NCBI GenBank assembly: GCA_043782485.1
Contig: JAYWAL010000106.1
Coordinates: 4,710 to 68,709 of the forward strand
Direction of reading: 5' to 3'
DNA: 64,000 nt
Source: JANXUC01 sp043782485
GTDB lineage: Bacteria > Acidobacteriota > Terriglobia > Terriglobales > Acidobacteriaceae
A model generated the notes under the pieces. The model made no database searches and was not told where the DNA came from. It saw only the letters and a program-made list of their open reading frames with translations. The position numbers and the translations under genes were made by a program. The stretch's first letter is position 1. Each line of letters starts with the position of its first letter. Shown here piece by piece: positions 34,802-43,815 of the stretch.

Positions 34802-37000
34802 TTATTTCTGATCGAAGAGCGCGGTGCGGTCAATTCGCTCGCCCTTGAAGACCACGAACGAGATGCGCTCGGTAATGGAGATGTCTTCCAGCGGGTTGCC
34901 TTCGACTACCAGAAGATCGGCGTCGTTGCCCACGCGGATGCTGCCGATGTGGCTATCCGCCTTGAGTAGCCGCGCGGCATTGTAGGTGGCGGCTTGCAGG
35001 GCTACTGCGGGAGGAATGCCCGCCTTGACCCATAACGCCATCTCATGCTGCACCGTGGGACCGTGAATGACCAGAAAGTTCCCTGCGTCGCTTCCGGTGA
35101 CCAGGGTGACGCCGTGTTGCCAGGCGCGCTTGAGGTTATCGATGGCAATGGGCAGGCTCATTGGGAATTTGCCTATCTCGGAGCGCAGTTCCTCCGTCTC
35201 CTTGGAGGACAGCGCCTCTTCGGTTCCCTTGAGCAACTCGGCCGGACCCACAAACTGGACCAAGGATCGCTTCAGCAAGTCGCCTTTCCCGGCAGCAAAA
35301 TCGCGGAAGCCCTCGCCGACGCTGAGGGTTGGATCATAGAAAGTTCCCTGCACTTTCATCTGCTCGAAGAGCGCGTCCGGAATGGCATCGCGGAAAGACC
35401 CGTGTTCGATGGAATCGGCGTGGGCTTGAACCGCGTCTACCACATCGTGGACATCCCCGGTGTGCACAGCAACCGGCAACCCTTGCACGTGGGCTTCCTG
35501 GGCGACCGCCGCGAAAAGACTGGAGTCCATGCGATTGAACAGGTGCGAGGCCGCGCCGGTTTCGAGAACGGCTTTGATGCAATCGACGTGGTCTGTCTTT
35601 AGCGTGTCGACCTGCTGGCGGGCTTCCTCGGCGCTGGTCGGAATGCGCGTAAATTGCTTGAGCAAAGTCGCGCGCATCGACTCCGGGACTTGCTTGAAGT
35701 ACTCGGTACCATGGCCCCCGGCGGCGGTGAAAAGCGGCCCGCACGTCTGCACGTCAGCCCCCAGGTTTTCTCCGCTGGCTACGTTGGCGCGAATCTGTAC
35801 CACGGCGTCCAACATATCGCCGGTACTGCGAACCGTGGTCACACCGCTATACAGATAGGCTTCCAAGCCGTGCAGCAGAACTTTATGAGCGTCGTAATCT
35901 TGGTCACCGCTGGAGAACCCCCCGCTCGCGCCCAGGTGCACGTGAACATCAATCAAGCCCGGAAGAATAGTCTTGCCGGCGGCTTCAACCACATCGGCCT
36001 TCAAAGATTTGGGGTCGGGTCCAGCACCTTCATAAACCGCCGCGATTTTTCCGCCACGCACCAGGACGCTGCCGTTCTCAATAACCGGGCCATCGCCAAC
36101 AAAAATGCGCGCGTCGCGGATCAAATAGGTATCGCTGCGAGCCTGTTTCCGGCTGAGCGTCTTGTCTTTCAGCAGTTCCGCACCCGAATGAATCTGCCAA
36201 GCACCCATCAGAACAAAAGGGAGAACGGCCGCAACCAGCCATAGCTTAGAAGAGGTCGATACTTTCTCGTCCTTTTCCCAACGGAATAATTTGAGGGAGA
36301 TGAACAGGCCGACCGCAATGGTAAGAAGTAGTGCGCCTACCGACCTGTAATTTTCTAAAATTCCGTCGCCATGCAACAACATCCCTTTTACGCCTGATAC
36401 CAGGTACGCAGTAGGAATAAAAGTTGTGAACTGGCGTAGCCAAGAAGGCAGCATGTCGATCGGGAAAGTGGCGCCGCTGAGGAGAAGCATCGGCAGGTAT
36501 GTCAGCTGAATCAGGATCTGGCTTTCCTGAGTAGAGTTGGCGATCGAGGCGAGGATCAGACCGATGGCTCGAAAGGCTGCGATGCCTAGCGACACGAAAA
36601 CCAGCAAAGAGGGCAATCGAGCTGGCCAGGGCATGCCGTATACAAAGTGCGCCAATGAAACAATCACGAGAATGTTCGGCATGAACAGTAGCCAGCCCGT
36701 GAAAATGGAAGCAACGAGAAGAGGCATTGGCGAAATTGGCGTGACCTTATAACGCCGTAAAATGTTGGCCTCGCGCTCTTGAACGGCGCGCATGCCAGCC
36801 CCGAAGAGTCCGCTCCCCAACGTGCCAAATACAAACACCATTGGGATCACTTGGGTAATGCCGGCCCCGTGATCGGCGTGCATAAAGTACGCGAACATGA
36901 AAAAAAAGCCCAGCGGCAAAAGGTAATTGAAGAAAATGACAGACTTCTGCCTCAGCGCCAGTCGCAGGTCAAGGGAAATTAGAGCGAGGTAGCTTTTCAT
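34802..37000 (-). CDS. ABC-2 permease fused to an amidohydrolase
   Basis: 732 residues in one uninterrupted frame. Residues 1-255 are a DrrB/ABC-2-type permease with six helices (SVIFFNYLLPLGFFFMFAYFM to LLLTIAVGLFISLKLF) and MRAVQEREANILRRYKVTPIS. A seventh helix at about 265-285 (LWLVAAVLPFVLMGAWQI) joins an amidohydrolase domain: HxH at 353/355 (DVHVHL), Lys in CIKAVLE, His in VAVHTG and SIEHGS, and Asp in TGSDAG. With N-in topology the extra helix would place the hydrolase in the periplasm. Its start overlaps the ABC ATPase gene as ATGA. Substrate is unknown; such hydrolases act on dipeptides, imides or cyclic amides. Confidence 0.85.
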   Translation of the reverse strand: MKSYLALISLDLRLALRQKSVIFFNYLLPLGFFFMFAYFMHADHGAGITQVIPMVFVFGTLGSGLFGAGMRAVQEREANILRRYKVTPISPMPLLVASIFTGWLLFMPNILVIVSLAHFVYGMPWPARLPSLLVFVSLGIAAFRAIGLILASIANSTQESQILIQLTYLPMLLLSGATFPIDMLPSWLRQFTTFIPTAYLVSGVKGMLLHGDGILENYRSVGALLLTIAVGLFISLKLFRWEKDEKVSTSSKLWLVAAVLPFVLMGAWQIHSGAELLKDKTLSRKQARSDTYLIRDARIFVGDGPVIENGSVLVRGGKIAAVYEGAGPDPKSLKADVVEAAGKTILPGLIDVHVHLGASGGFSSGDQDYDAHKVLLHGLEAYLYSGVTTVRSTGDMLDAVVQIRANVASGENLGADVQTCGPLFTAAGGHGTEYFKQVPESMRATLLKQFTRIPTSAEEARQQVDTLKTDHVDCIKAVLETGAASHLFNRMDSSLFAAVAQEAHVQGLPVAVHTGDVHDVVDAVQAHADSIEHGSFRDAIPDALFEQMKVQGTFYDPTLSVGEGFRDFAAGKGDLLKRSLVQFVGPAELLKGTEEALSSKETEELRSEIGKFPMSLPIAIDNLKRAWQHGVTLVTGSDAGNFLVIHGPTVQHEMALWVKAGIPPAVALQAATYNAARLLKADSHIGSIRVGNDADLLVVEGNPLEDISITERISFVVFKGERIDRTALFDQK

Positions 37001-37926
37001 TCGCGAAGGCTCTTTCCTGTCAACTCAATGAAGACGTCTTCGAGAGTGGGTTGCTTAAGGTGGATGTCGGTCAACTCCAGACCTTGCTGGTCAATCCACT
37101 TCACGAGGTCCACCAACGTGACCGCAGGACGGCGTGAATACACTGTGAGGGTTCGCCCAGTCGCGTCAACCGCTGTCTGCATAGCCTCCGCCCAAGTGGG
37201 ACGCGTCTGCGGAAATGGTGCCGAGCAAGTAACTATAATGCTCGATGCATTGCGGCTTTGCGCCTGTAACTTGCGCGGTGTATCGATGGCTACGATGCGA
37301 CCTTCGTCGATGATGGCCACGCGGTCGCAGAGACGTTCGGCTTCTTCAATGTAATGCGTGGTCAAGAGGATCGTGCGGCGTTCGCTCTTCAATTCTTCCA
37401 GCAACAAATGGATTTCCGCGCGCACTTGCGGATCAAGACCGGTGGTAGGCTCATCGAGAAAAATCAGTTGCGGGTCGTTGATGAGCGCCAAAGCCAGAGC
37501 CAGCCTCTGTTTTTGGCCACCGGAAAGCGTGCCGTAAAACGCATCCCGCTTCTCAGTGAGTTGCAGGCGCTTGAGCAACTGCGCGGCATCGACGTTGCGG
37601 GTGTAGAAAGACGAGAAAGTTTGCAGAGCTTCGCGGACGCGAATCTTGTCGGGCAGGTTTGTGGCCTGAAGACAGACCCCGATGCGGTCTTTGAGCTGGT
37701 CACGCTGCCGGTCGGGATCGTACCCCAAGACCTCCACGCGTCCAGCGGAACGAGGGCGGAGGCCCTCCAGAATTTCAATCGTCGTGGTCTTCCCTGCTCC
37801 GTTCGGCCCGAGCAGACCAAAGACTTCCCCAGGCTGAATTTCGAAGTCGATACCCTTAACAGCTTCATTTTCACCGTAAGTTTTTTTCAAACCTTCGACG
37901 GAGACAGTTGGGGAGGTTGGGTTCAT
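36997..37926 (-). CDS. ABC transporter ATP-binding protein (DrrA type)
   Basis: 309 residues. Walker A GPNGAGKTTTIEIL, signature LSGGQKQRLALALAL and Walker B LIFLDEPTTGLDP are intact, with H-loop LLTTHYIEEAE. The C-terminal 80 residues resemble the daunorubicin-resistance ATPase tail. It should energise the fused permease encoded immediately downstream with a 4-base overlap, making a two-gene exporter of the ABC-2 class. Confidence 0.92.
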   Translation of the reverse strand: MNPTSPTVSVEGLKKTYGENEAVKGIDFEIQPGEVFGLLGPNGAGKTTTIEILEGLRPRSAGRVEVLGYDPDRQRDQLKDRIGVCLQATNLPDKIRVREALQTFSSFYTRNVDAAQLLKRLQLTEKRDAFYGTLSGGQKQRLALALALINDPQLIFLDEPTTGLDPQVRAEIHLLLEELKSERRTILLTTHYIEEAERLCDRVAIIDEGRIVAIDTPRKLQAQSRNASSIIVTCSAPFPQTRPTWAEAMQTAVDATGRTLTVYSRRPAVTLVDLVKWIDQQGLELTDIHLKQPTLEDVFIELTGKSLRE

Positions 37927-38125
37927 GTGGAATCGATAAGGCTATCGGAGAACGAGGAGCGAGTCAAAATTCGCCGCTAAGTCCCTTGTTTTAGTAGCGA
38001 CCGCCAGCAAGCGCATTACGGTGGTAACGAGCCTGATTTAGGGATTACACAACTATTACAGAGGCCTCTCCAGTTCTCTGTTAACTTGCCGTTAGAGATA
38101 GAAATCACTAAGGAACCCAGCCATC

Positions 38126-39034
38126 ATGAGCGACTCTAAGGTCGACCGCACATTTCGAGAACCGATTATTTGGAGCACCACCTTCTTCATGGTGTTGTTC
38201 CACGGGCTCGCCATCACCGCGCTTTTCTTCTTCACATGGAAGGCTCTGGCAGTGGCCGTACTCCTTTGGTGGGTAGCAGGAAGCCTAGGCATTGGCATGA
38301 GCTACCATCGCCTGCTGACGCACCGCGGCTACAAGACCACTAAGTGGATGGAATACTTCCTGACCACCTGCGGAACGCTGGCTTTGGAGGGTGGCCCCAT
38401 CGCTTGGGTGGCCACGCACCGCAAGCATCACCAGAATACGGATAAGGAAGGCGACCCGCATTCTCCGCGTGACGGCGGCATCTGGGCGCACATGGGATGG
38501 ATCGTCACTGGTAAGGCGATGCACGCCAAGACCGACGAACTGCTTCCCTACGTACCAGATCTTCGCAAAGATAAATTTCACCTCTGGATCAGCGAATGGC
38601 ATTGGGTACCGCTGGCCCTGCTGGGCGTGGCTCTCTATTTCCTGGGTGGATGGTCGTTTGTCCTCTGGGGAATCTTCCTTCGCACCGTTGTGGGACTCCA
38701 CGCCACCTGGCTTGTGAACTCCGCAACCCACATGTGGGGATCGCAGCGCTTCATCACCGGCGATGATTCCACCAATAACTTCTGGGTGGCCATCCTCACC
38801 TTTGGAGAAGGCTGGCACAACAACCACCACGCCGCCCCGCAAGTGGCCCGCCATGGCATCGTCTGGTATGAGATTGATACCAACTGGTATGGCATTGTGG
38901 CGCTGCGGACTCTGGGCCTCGCCTGGGACATTAAGCTGCCGAAACTGATGCCTGGCAAGGAAATTGCCAAGGACGCACCTCTCGTCAAGGTGACACCCGC
39001 AGCCGAAGCGATGGCTTCCGCCGCAGGCGACTAA
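38126..39034 (+). CDS. Acyl-CoA / fatty acid desaturase
   Basis: 302 residues, start preceded by AAGGAA at 10 bases. Three histidine boxes of membrane diiron desaturases are visible: HRLLTHRGY, HRKHHQNTD and HNNHHAAPQ. Four hydrophobic helices flank them. It is of the delta-9 stearoyl-CoA desaturase type and inserts a double bond in membrane fatty acids. It has its own terminator just downstream and so is probably monocistronic. Confidence 0.9.
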   Translation: MSDSKVDRTFREPIIWSTTFFMVLFHGLAITALFFFTWKALAVAVLLWWVAGSLGIGMSYHRLLTHRGYKTTKWMEYFLTTCGTLALEGGPIAWVATHRKHHQNTDKEGDPHSPRDGGIWAHMGWIVTGKAMHAKTDELLPYVPDLRKDKFHLWISEWHWVPLALLGVALYFLGGWSFVLWGIFLRTVVGLHATWLVNSATHMWGSQRFITGDDSTNNFWVAILTFGEGWHNNHHAAPQVARHGIVWYEIDTNWYGIVALRTLGLAWDIKLPKLMPGKEIAKDAPLVKVTPAAEAMASAAGD

Positions 39035-39059
39035 CCCACGGAACGAACGCAACTCAGAG

Positions 39060-39093
39060 CCGCAGTCCCAACCGGGGTTGCGGTTTCTTTTTT
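39060..39093 (+). terminator. Intrinsic terminator after the desaturase gene
   Basis: CCGCAGTCCC (39060-39069) pairs with GGGGTTGCGG (39074-39083), ten pairs including two G-T, around AACC. TTTCTTTTTT follows at 39084-39093. Confidence 0.88.
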
Positions 39094-39165
39094 GCCGCCA
39101 GCAGTTCTCCACTATCATCGAGTCGGCGGCATCCTTAAAACAGCCGCGCTTTAAAACACCGCGTC

Positions 39166-40077
39166 ATGCGAACCTTTAGTCCCAAAATCGCGTTCTTCGT
39201 TTCCTTCGGGATCTTTTTGGTCCTACTGGCTGTGGGACTGAACGTGGGCTGGATTCTGCTCAACTGGCGGCGCGTGGTACCGCTAGTTCTTGGCATCATT
39301 TTTTTCCTGGCCATCATCGCCGGCCTGGTTCTCAACACAATTTTTCTGGTTCGAGAAATTCGCCGCAATGAGCAGCAAGATAGCTTCCTCAATGCCGTTA
39401 CCCATGAACTGAAGACACCGGTCGCGTCCATTCGTCTTTATCTGGAGACGCTGGAACGCCGTCAGGTAGACGAGGCGCAACGCCGCGAGTTTTACGGAGT
39501 CATGCTGCAAGACACTGAGCGCCTGCTCGGCACCATCGAACAAGTGTTGCAGGCTGGAGAGGCGCGCCACGGACGACTACGGGCCAAGTGGCGGGAAATT
39601 GACTTTGCCGAAATCGTGCGCGAGACCGTGGCATCGGCCGCGCTGAGGAATCATCTTCCCGAGGGCACTCTCCGTTTTTCGGCGCCGTCGGAAGAAATTC
39701 TTGTTCGCGGAAATCCCGAGCAACTCCGAACGGCCGTCGCCAACCTGCTGGATAACGCCATCAAGTACTCTGGGGACAAGCCTGAGATTACCGTAACTTT
39801 GCTCACACCGAACATCGACGAAATAACGCTGCGTGTGAGAGATCTCGGCATCGGCATCCCGCGCGCCGAACTGAAACGGATCTTTAAGCGCTTCCACCGC
39901 GCGCACGTGGCGGGATCAGCACAAGTCGAAGCTAAACAGATCAAGGGCACGGGTCTGGGCTTGTTCATTGTGCGCTCCGTGGCTCGGCAGCACGGGGGCG
40001 ACGCTTCCGCCGAAAGCGACGGCGAGGGCCAAGGCAGCACGTTCCAAATACGTCTTCCTCGAGTACACCGAGCATGA
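39166..40077 (+). CDS. Two-component sensor histidine kinase
   Basis: 303 residues. Two N-terminal helices (FFVSFGIFLVLLAVGLNVGW, VPLVLGIIFFLAIIAGLVL) with almost no periplasmic loop are followed by HisKA (NAVTHELKTPVASIRLYLETL, phospho-His about residue 84) and HATPase (NLLDNAIKYSG, DLGIGIPRAELKRIFKRFHR, GTGLGLFIVRSVARQHGG). The short sensor region suggests membrane or intramembrane sensing. It overlaps the response regulator gene by ATGA. Confidence 0.92.
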   Translation: MRTFSPKIAFFVSFGIFLVLLAVGLNVGWILLNWRRVVPLVLGIIFFLAIIAGLVLNTIFLVREIRRNEQQDSFLNAVTHELKTPVASIRLYLETLERRQVDEAQRREFYGVMLQDTERLLGTIEQVLQAGEARHGRLRAKWREIDFAEIVRETVASAALRNHLPEGTLRFSAPSEEILVRGNPEQLRTAVANLLDNAIKYSGDKPEITVTLLTPNIDEITLRVRDLGIGIPRAELKRIFKRFHRAHVAGSAQVEAKQIKGTGLGLFIVRSVARQHGGDASAESDGEGQGSTFQIRLPRVHRA

Positions 40078-40811
40078 GCAGGATTCTAATCGTCGAGGAT
40101 GAAGCTCACATCGCCGAGGGGCTCCGCTTCAACCTCGAAGCCGAGGGCCATGGCGTCTCCGTCACCGACAATGGCGAAGAAGCACTCCGGCGCCTGGGGC
40201 CAGGGGGACAGCGATTCGATGCCGTTGTGCTGGATGTAATGCTTCCCGGCAAAGATGGCTTTGCTGTGGTCCGAGAATTGCGAAAGGAGGCCAACTACAT
40301 TCCCGTTCTGATTCTGACCGCTCGTGGGCGACCCGAGGATGTGCTTACCGGATTCGAGGCCGGTGCCGACGATTACCTGCCGAAGCCCTTTAATTTAGAG
40401 ATTCTCATAGCTCGGCTGGAGAGCCTGCTACGGCGCAAACGATGGCTGCAAGACCCTGAGCCGCTGGCAGCGCCCGCGAACCAGGCAGTCGACGCTCCCT
40501 CGGCATTCCAGTTCGGGGACAAGCTGGTGGACTTCGAACACCTGCGACTGCAAGTTGGAGACAAGACGTTTCAGCTGACATTGATGGAGTCCGAGCTTTT
40601 ACGTTTTCTGATCGCTAATATCGGGCATCCTGTCTCACGCAAGGCAATTCTCGAAAAGGTCTGGAATCTGCATGAAGACACGGACACGCGCGCCATCGAC
40701 AACTTTATCGTGCGTTTGCGGCGCTACATTGAGCCGGATCCAGCGAATCCTCGGCATTTGCTGACGATTCGCGGAGTCGGCTACGAGTTTGTTGGGGACC
40801 CTGAAAGCTAG
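40074..40811 (+). CDS. OmpR-family response regulator
   Basis: 245 residues. The receiver has Asp pair EDE near residue 9, phospho-Asp in AVVLDVMLPG, Thr in LILTARG and Lys in DDYLPKPFN. A winged-helix DNA-binding domain occupies about residues 145-240 (LMESELLRFLIANIGHPVSRKAILEKVWN, TRAIDNFIVRLRRYIE). It is the partner of the kinase encoded upstream, with which it is translationally coupled. Confidence 0.93.
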   Translation: MSRILIVEDEAHIAEGLRFNLEAEGHGVSVTDNGEEALRRLGPGGQRFDAVVLDVMLPGKDGFAVVRELRKEANYIPVLILTARGRPEDVLTGFEAGADDYLPKPFNLEILIARLESLLRRKRWLQDPEPLAAPANQAVDAPSAFQFGDKLVDFEHLRLQVGDKTFQLTLMESELLRFLIANIGHPVSRKAILEKVWNLHEDTDTRAIDNFIVRLRRYIEPDPANPRHLLTIRGVGYEFVGDPES

Positions 40812-40959
40812 CTCCTGCGTGGCACCATTTTAGCGGATAGTTCGTCTTGATTGGATAAGAGGGAATGATAGTCTGAAAGGCTGCGGTGGGCCGCCAGCAT
40901 TGGCGCGCCGCGCCATAATTGCGTCACCGCCATACTTGTGTCACTAAGGAGAAATGGAA

Positions 40960-42012
40960 ATGAAGATTGGTCTACTCACCGGCGGCGGCGACTGTCCGGG
41001 ATTGAATGCGGTCATTCGCGCCGTTGTGCGCAAGGGTTCTAACTACTACGGAGACCAGTTCGTTGGATTTTTAGAGGGCTGGCGCGGCGTGCTCGACAAT
41101 AAAACCATCCCGCTGGATTTGGCTGCGGTGGAAAAGATTCTCCCGATCGGCGGCACTATGCTGCGCACCTCGCGCACCAATGCCACCAAGCAGCCGGATG
41201 GACTGGCTCGGATTCAAGCCACGTTGAAGACTCAGGGCTTGGACGCGCTGATCGCCATCGGCGGGGATGACACGCTAGGCGTGGCGAAGAAGTTGAACGA
41301 CGCTGGCGTTAAGGTTGTTGGCTGCCCCAAAACCATTGACAACGATTTGGCAGGCACTGACTTTACTTTTGGATTCGACACGGCCGTCGGCATTGCCACG
41401 GAGTGCATTGACCGGCTGCATACGACTGCGGAATCCCACAATCGCGTGATCGTGGTCGAGGTTATGGGTCGTGACGCTGGCTGGATCGCGATGTACGCCG
41501 GAATTGCCGGGGGCGCGGATGTCATTTTAGTTCCGGAACGCCCGATCAACCTAGATGCGGTTGCCAGCACCATCAAGCAACAGCATGATCGTGGACGGCT
41601 TTACAGCATTGTGGTTGTGGCCGAGGGAGCGAAAGTTGCGGCGGGTGGAGCGGGTGAAGCCAACGTGCTGGCGGCGAGCGGCGTCGATGAATTCGGACAC
41701 GCGCGGCTCGGCGGCATTGGCAATTTGCTGGCCTCAGAAATCGAAAAACGCACGGGCTACGAAACGCGGGCCGCTGTTCTAGGCCATATACAGCGCGGCG
41801 GAACTCCAAGCGCCTTTGATCGCGTTCTCGGAACTCGCTACGGCTTGGGCGCAATCGATCTGGTGCACGCTGGAAAGTTTGGGCAAATGGTTTCGCTGAA
41901 GGGCAACACGATCACCTCGATCCCCCTGGCTGAGGCTGTGGCCTCGAATCGGCGGGTGGATCAGGACCTATTCGACGTGGCGGAAGGCGTTTTGGATAGA
42001 CCCGCGCAATAG
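40960..42012 (+). CDS. 6-phosphofructokinase, pyrophosphate-dependent type
   Basis: 350 residues from the second ATG (40960), favoured because AGGAG lies 8 bases upstream; the ATG at 40954 leaves only 2 bases. The family motifs GGGDCPGLNAVIRAVV, MGRDAGWIA and GHIQRGGTPSAFDR are present. Residue 104 is Asp (GGDDT) and residue 124 is Lys (PKTIDND), the pair that in characterised enzymes excludes ATP and selects pyrophosphate. The reaction is therefore expected to be reversible and to support both glycolysis and gluconeogenesis. It is most like group III enzymes of actinobacteria. Confidence 0.9.
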   Translation: MKIGLLTGGGDCPGLNAVIRAVVRKGSNYYGDQFVGFLEGWRGVLDNKTIPLDLAAVEKILPIGGTMLRTSRTNATKQPDGLARIQATLKTQGLDALIAIGGDDTLGVAKKLNDAGVKVVGCPKTIDNDLAGTDFTFGFDTAVGIATECIDRLHTTAESHNRVIVVEVMGRDAGWIAMYAGIAGGADVILVPERPINLDAVASTIKQQHDRGRLYSIVVVAEGAKVAAGGAGEANVLAASGVDEFGHARLGGIGNLLASEIEKRTGYETRAAVLGHIQRGGTPSAFDRVLGTRYGLGAIDLVHAGKFGQMVSLKGNTITSIPLAEAVASNRRVDQDLFDVAEGVLDRPAQ

Positions 42013-42047
42013 GGCTTCCTAGGTTGCTTGCTCGATTCCAGATGTCG

Positions 42048-42084
42048 CGAACGGCGATACTACCCAGCGTGGTATTGCCGTTCG
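42048..42084. other. Long 16-bp hairpin after the phosphofructokinase gene
   Basis: CGAACGGCGATACTAC (42048-42063) pairs with GTGGTATTGCCGTTCG (42069-42084), including two G-T pairs, around CCAGC. No strong T tract follows on the plus strand. It may be an atypical terminator between convergent genes or a mobile palindrome. Confidence 0.5.
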
Positions 42085-42118
42085 TAGCCTCTGAAGTGTT
42101 TCTAGATTTCGAAAACCT

Positions 42119-42937
42119 CTAGCCCCCGAAAAGGAAAGAAACCGCTTCGGGAAACCTCTCCGCCCAGGCCGCTTCGCAATGCGTGGCTCCCTCTTGAATG
42201 GAAACTCGCAAGCGTTTTTCTCTCAGTCCCGCTAGATGCAGCGTGTGGGCCAAAGCTCGCACGTCATCCACAATCCGCTGATCGCGATCTTTTTGCCTAG
42301 ATTCTTGGGTTCCGATGCCAAGAAAAATTCGTTGCGGCCAATTCGCGTTCGCGCGACTGTCTTTGAGCAGTTGCCGATTGGAGACGAACAGGGACGCGCT
42401 TTCCAGCAACAGCCTGCCGAAGACGCCAGGTCGCGCGATGACGGTATGGAGCGAAATCAGCGCGCCCAACGACGATCCACCCAAACCCGTGTTCTTAACG
42501 CCGCGCGCGACACGATACGTGCGCTCGATGAAGGGCATCACTTCGCGCAGCAAAAAATCTGGATAGTGTTTGCCAAGTGGCCTGGGCACAGGCGGGTAGA
42601 GCGACTTGTAGGGCAAAAACTCTCGAATGCGTTCGACCGTGGCATTGTCGATTCCGACCGCAAGCATCGGCGGTACAAGCTTTTCCGCAATCAAACGGCT
42701 CAAGCTTTCTCCAACATGCCAATGGACACCTGCGAAGGAAGTCGCGGCCTCGAACAGATTCTGCCCATCGTTGAGATAGAAAACTGGGTAGCGTCGGCCT
42801 TCGTTGGCAGCCGAAGTATAGCCCGGAGGCAACCAGACACGCAGTTGTCGAGTGTTGCTGAAAATCCGACTGGTTAGCTCGTGAAAGCGAAGTTCGCCAG
42901 CGGGTGCGCCACCAGAAATGGGGTTGGGATCAGACAT
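42119..42937 (-). CDS. Esterase of the Fes/D (PF00756) alpha/beta-hydrolase family
   Basis: 272 residues with no signal peptide. The nucleophile elbow is GGSSLG, preceded by YPVFYLNDGQNLFEAATSF and followed by LLLESASLFVSN; a His in EGATHCEAAW could complete the triad. The family includes enterobactin esterases, mycolyl transferases and feruloyl esterases. It is separated from the VKOR gene by 12 bases and could be co-transcribed with it. Confidence 0.75.
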   Translation of the reverse strand: MSDPNPISGGAPAGELRFHELTSRIFSNTRQLRVWLPPGYTSAANEGRRYPVFYLNDGQNLFEAATSFAGVHWHVGESLSRLIAEKLVPPMLAVGIDNATVERIREFLPYKSLYPPVPRPLGKHYPDFLLREVMPFIERTYRVARGVKNTGLGGSSLGALISLHTVIARPGVFGRLLLESASLFVSNRQLLKDSRANANWPQRIFLGIGTQESRQKDRDQRIVDDVRALAHTLHLAGLREKRLRVSIQEGATHCEAAWAERFPEAVSFLFGG

Positions 42938-42949
42938 GGGCTGGATCAG

Positions 42950-43387
42950 CTAGCGGCGTGCTCCTCTCAGGTCCTGGCGAACTCGCAGGCCCGAAAGCAG
43001 GGTGATCCCTGAAATGGAGAATAGCGAAGCCAGACAAAGCACGCACCAAGTACGAAGGATGCTGGCCTCGACGTACGTCAGATACAAGGAAACCAAGAGT
43101 CCGGCAATGCCCAGAAAAAGCACAAGGGCAGGCGTCTCCGGCTTCTCGGGCTGGAACATCGCCAACCCTAGAATTCCCAGGTACGCAAGCAACCCGATTA
43201 AGGCCACAGGAATGCCAGCAACCGCGGAGTACGCGCTTCGGTTCACGACATCACAGTTGAAGGTGGCATTGATGTTGCAAAACGATGAAGACTCACGCTG
43301 GTAGTGGTGCTGCAAGGCCAGCCCGGAAGCAACAGCTCCAACCACAGCACACAACGCAACCCCATAAAAATAACGCCTTCCACTCAC
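42950..43387 (-). CDS. Vitamin K epoxide reductase (VKOR) family protein
   Basis: 145 residues from the GTG at 43387, which overlaps the thioredoxin-like stop (GTGA); a longer frame to 43534 lies antisense to nothing useful and lacks a ribosome site. Four membrane helices, the loop cysteines in FCNINATFNCDVVNRS and the active-site CxxC in WCVLC are all visible. VKOR reoxidises periplasmic thiol-disulfide oxidases using quinone, replacing DsbB. Its partner is the adjacent thioredoxin-like protein. Confidence 0.88.
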   Translation of the reverse strand: MSGRRYFYGVALCAVVGAVASGLALQHHYQRESSSFCNINATFNCDVVNRSAYSAVAGIPVALIGLLAYLGILGLAMFQPEKPETPALVLFLGIAGLLVSLYLTYVEASILRTWCVLCLASLFSISGITLLSGLRVRQDLRGARR

Positions 43388-43791
43388 TGCGCCGAACACC
43401 CTGTCTTCGCGGCGAGTTGCTGAAACGACATCACGCCAGAGATGCGCTCTCCGTCGGCAAAACGCCACGTGGGAAAGTCCTTCAACCCTTCCACCGAGCA
43501 TTGGGCCTGCTCTTGATGATCGAGAGTTCCACACTCAACGTACCGAATCTTGTGGAACGATGGGCCAAACATCTCTTTCTGCTCAGCACAGTGCGAACAC
43601 CAAAATAGTCCGTACATGACAGTTCCCTTGTCGGAAATACACTGCGCCAAGCGTTCCACCTTCTGCTGGCCTCTCATCTTGCCCAAATACCAAACACCGC
43701 CAAACGCGGCCACGACCAGAAGGACAGTGGCAAACTTCCGAACGGCCGCCACCAAAATATTGGGTTGCGGTTTTGACTCATTTTCAGACAT
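43384..43791 (-). CDS. Membrane-anchored thioredoxin-like protein
   Basis: 135 residues from ATG 43791 (MSENESKPQPN); an in-frame TTG at 43812 is less likely. One membrane helix (FATVLLVVAAFGGVWYLG) precedes a thioredoxin-like domain with FWCSHCAEQKEMFG and DFPTWRFADGERISG. The domain matches the one fused to VKOR in many bacteria. With VKOR it should form a periplasmic disulfide-forming pair. Confidence 0.85.
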   Translation of the reverse strand: MSENESKPQPNILVAAVRKFATVLLVVAAFGGVWYLGKMRGQQKVERLAQCISDKGTVMYGLFWCSHCAEQKEMFGPSFHKIRYVECGTLDHQEQAQCSVEGLKDFPTWRFADGERISGVMSFQQLAAKTGCSAQ

Positions 43792-43815
43792 AGATTCGAT
43801 CCCAGCTCGCAAGAA

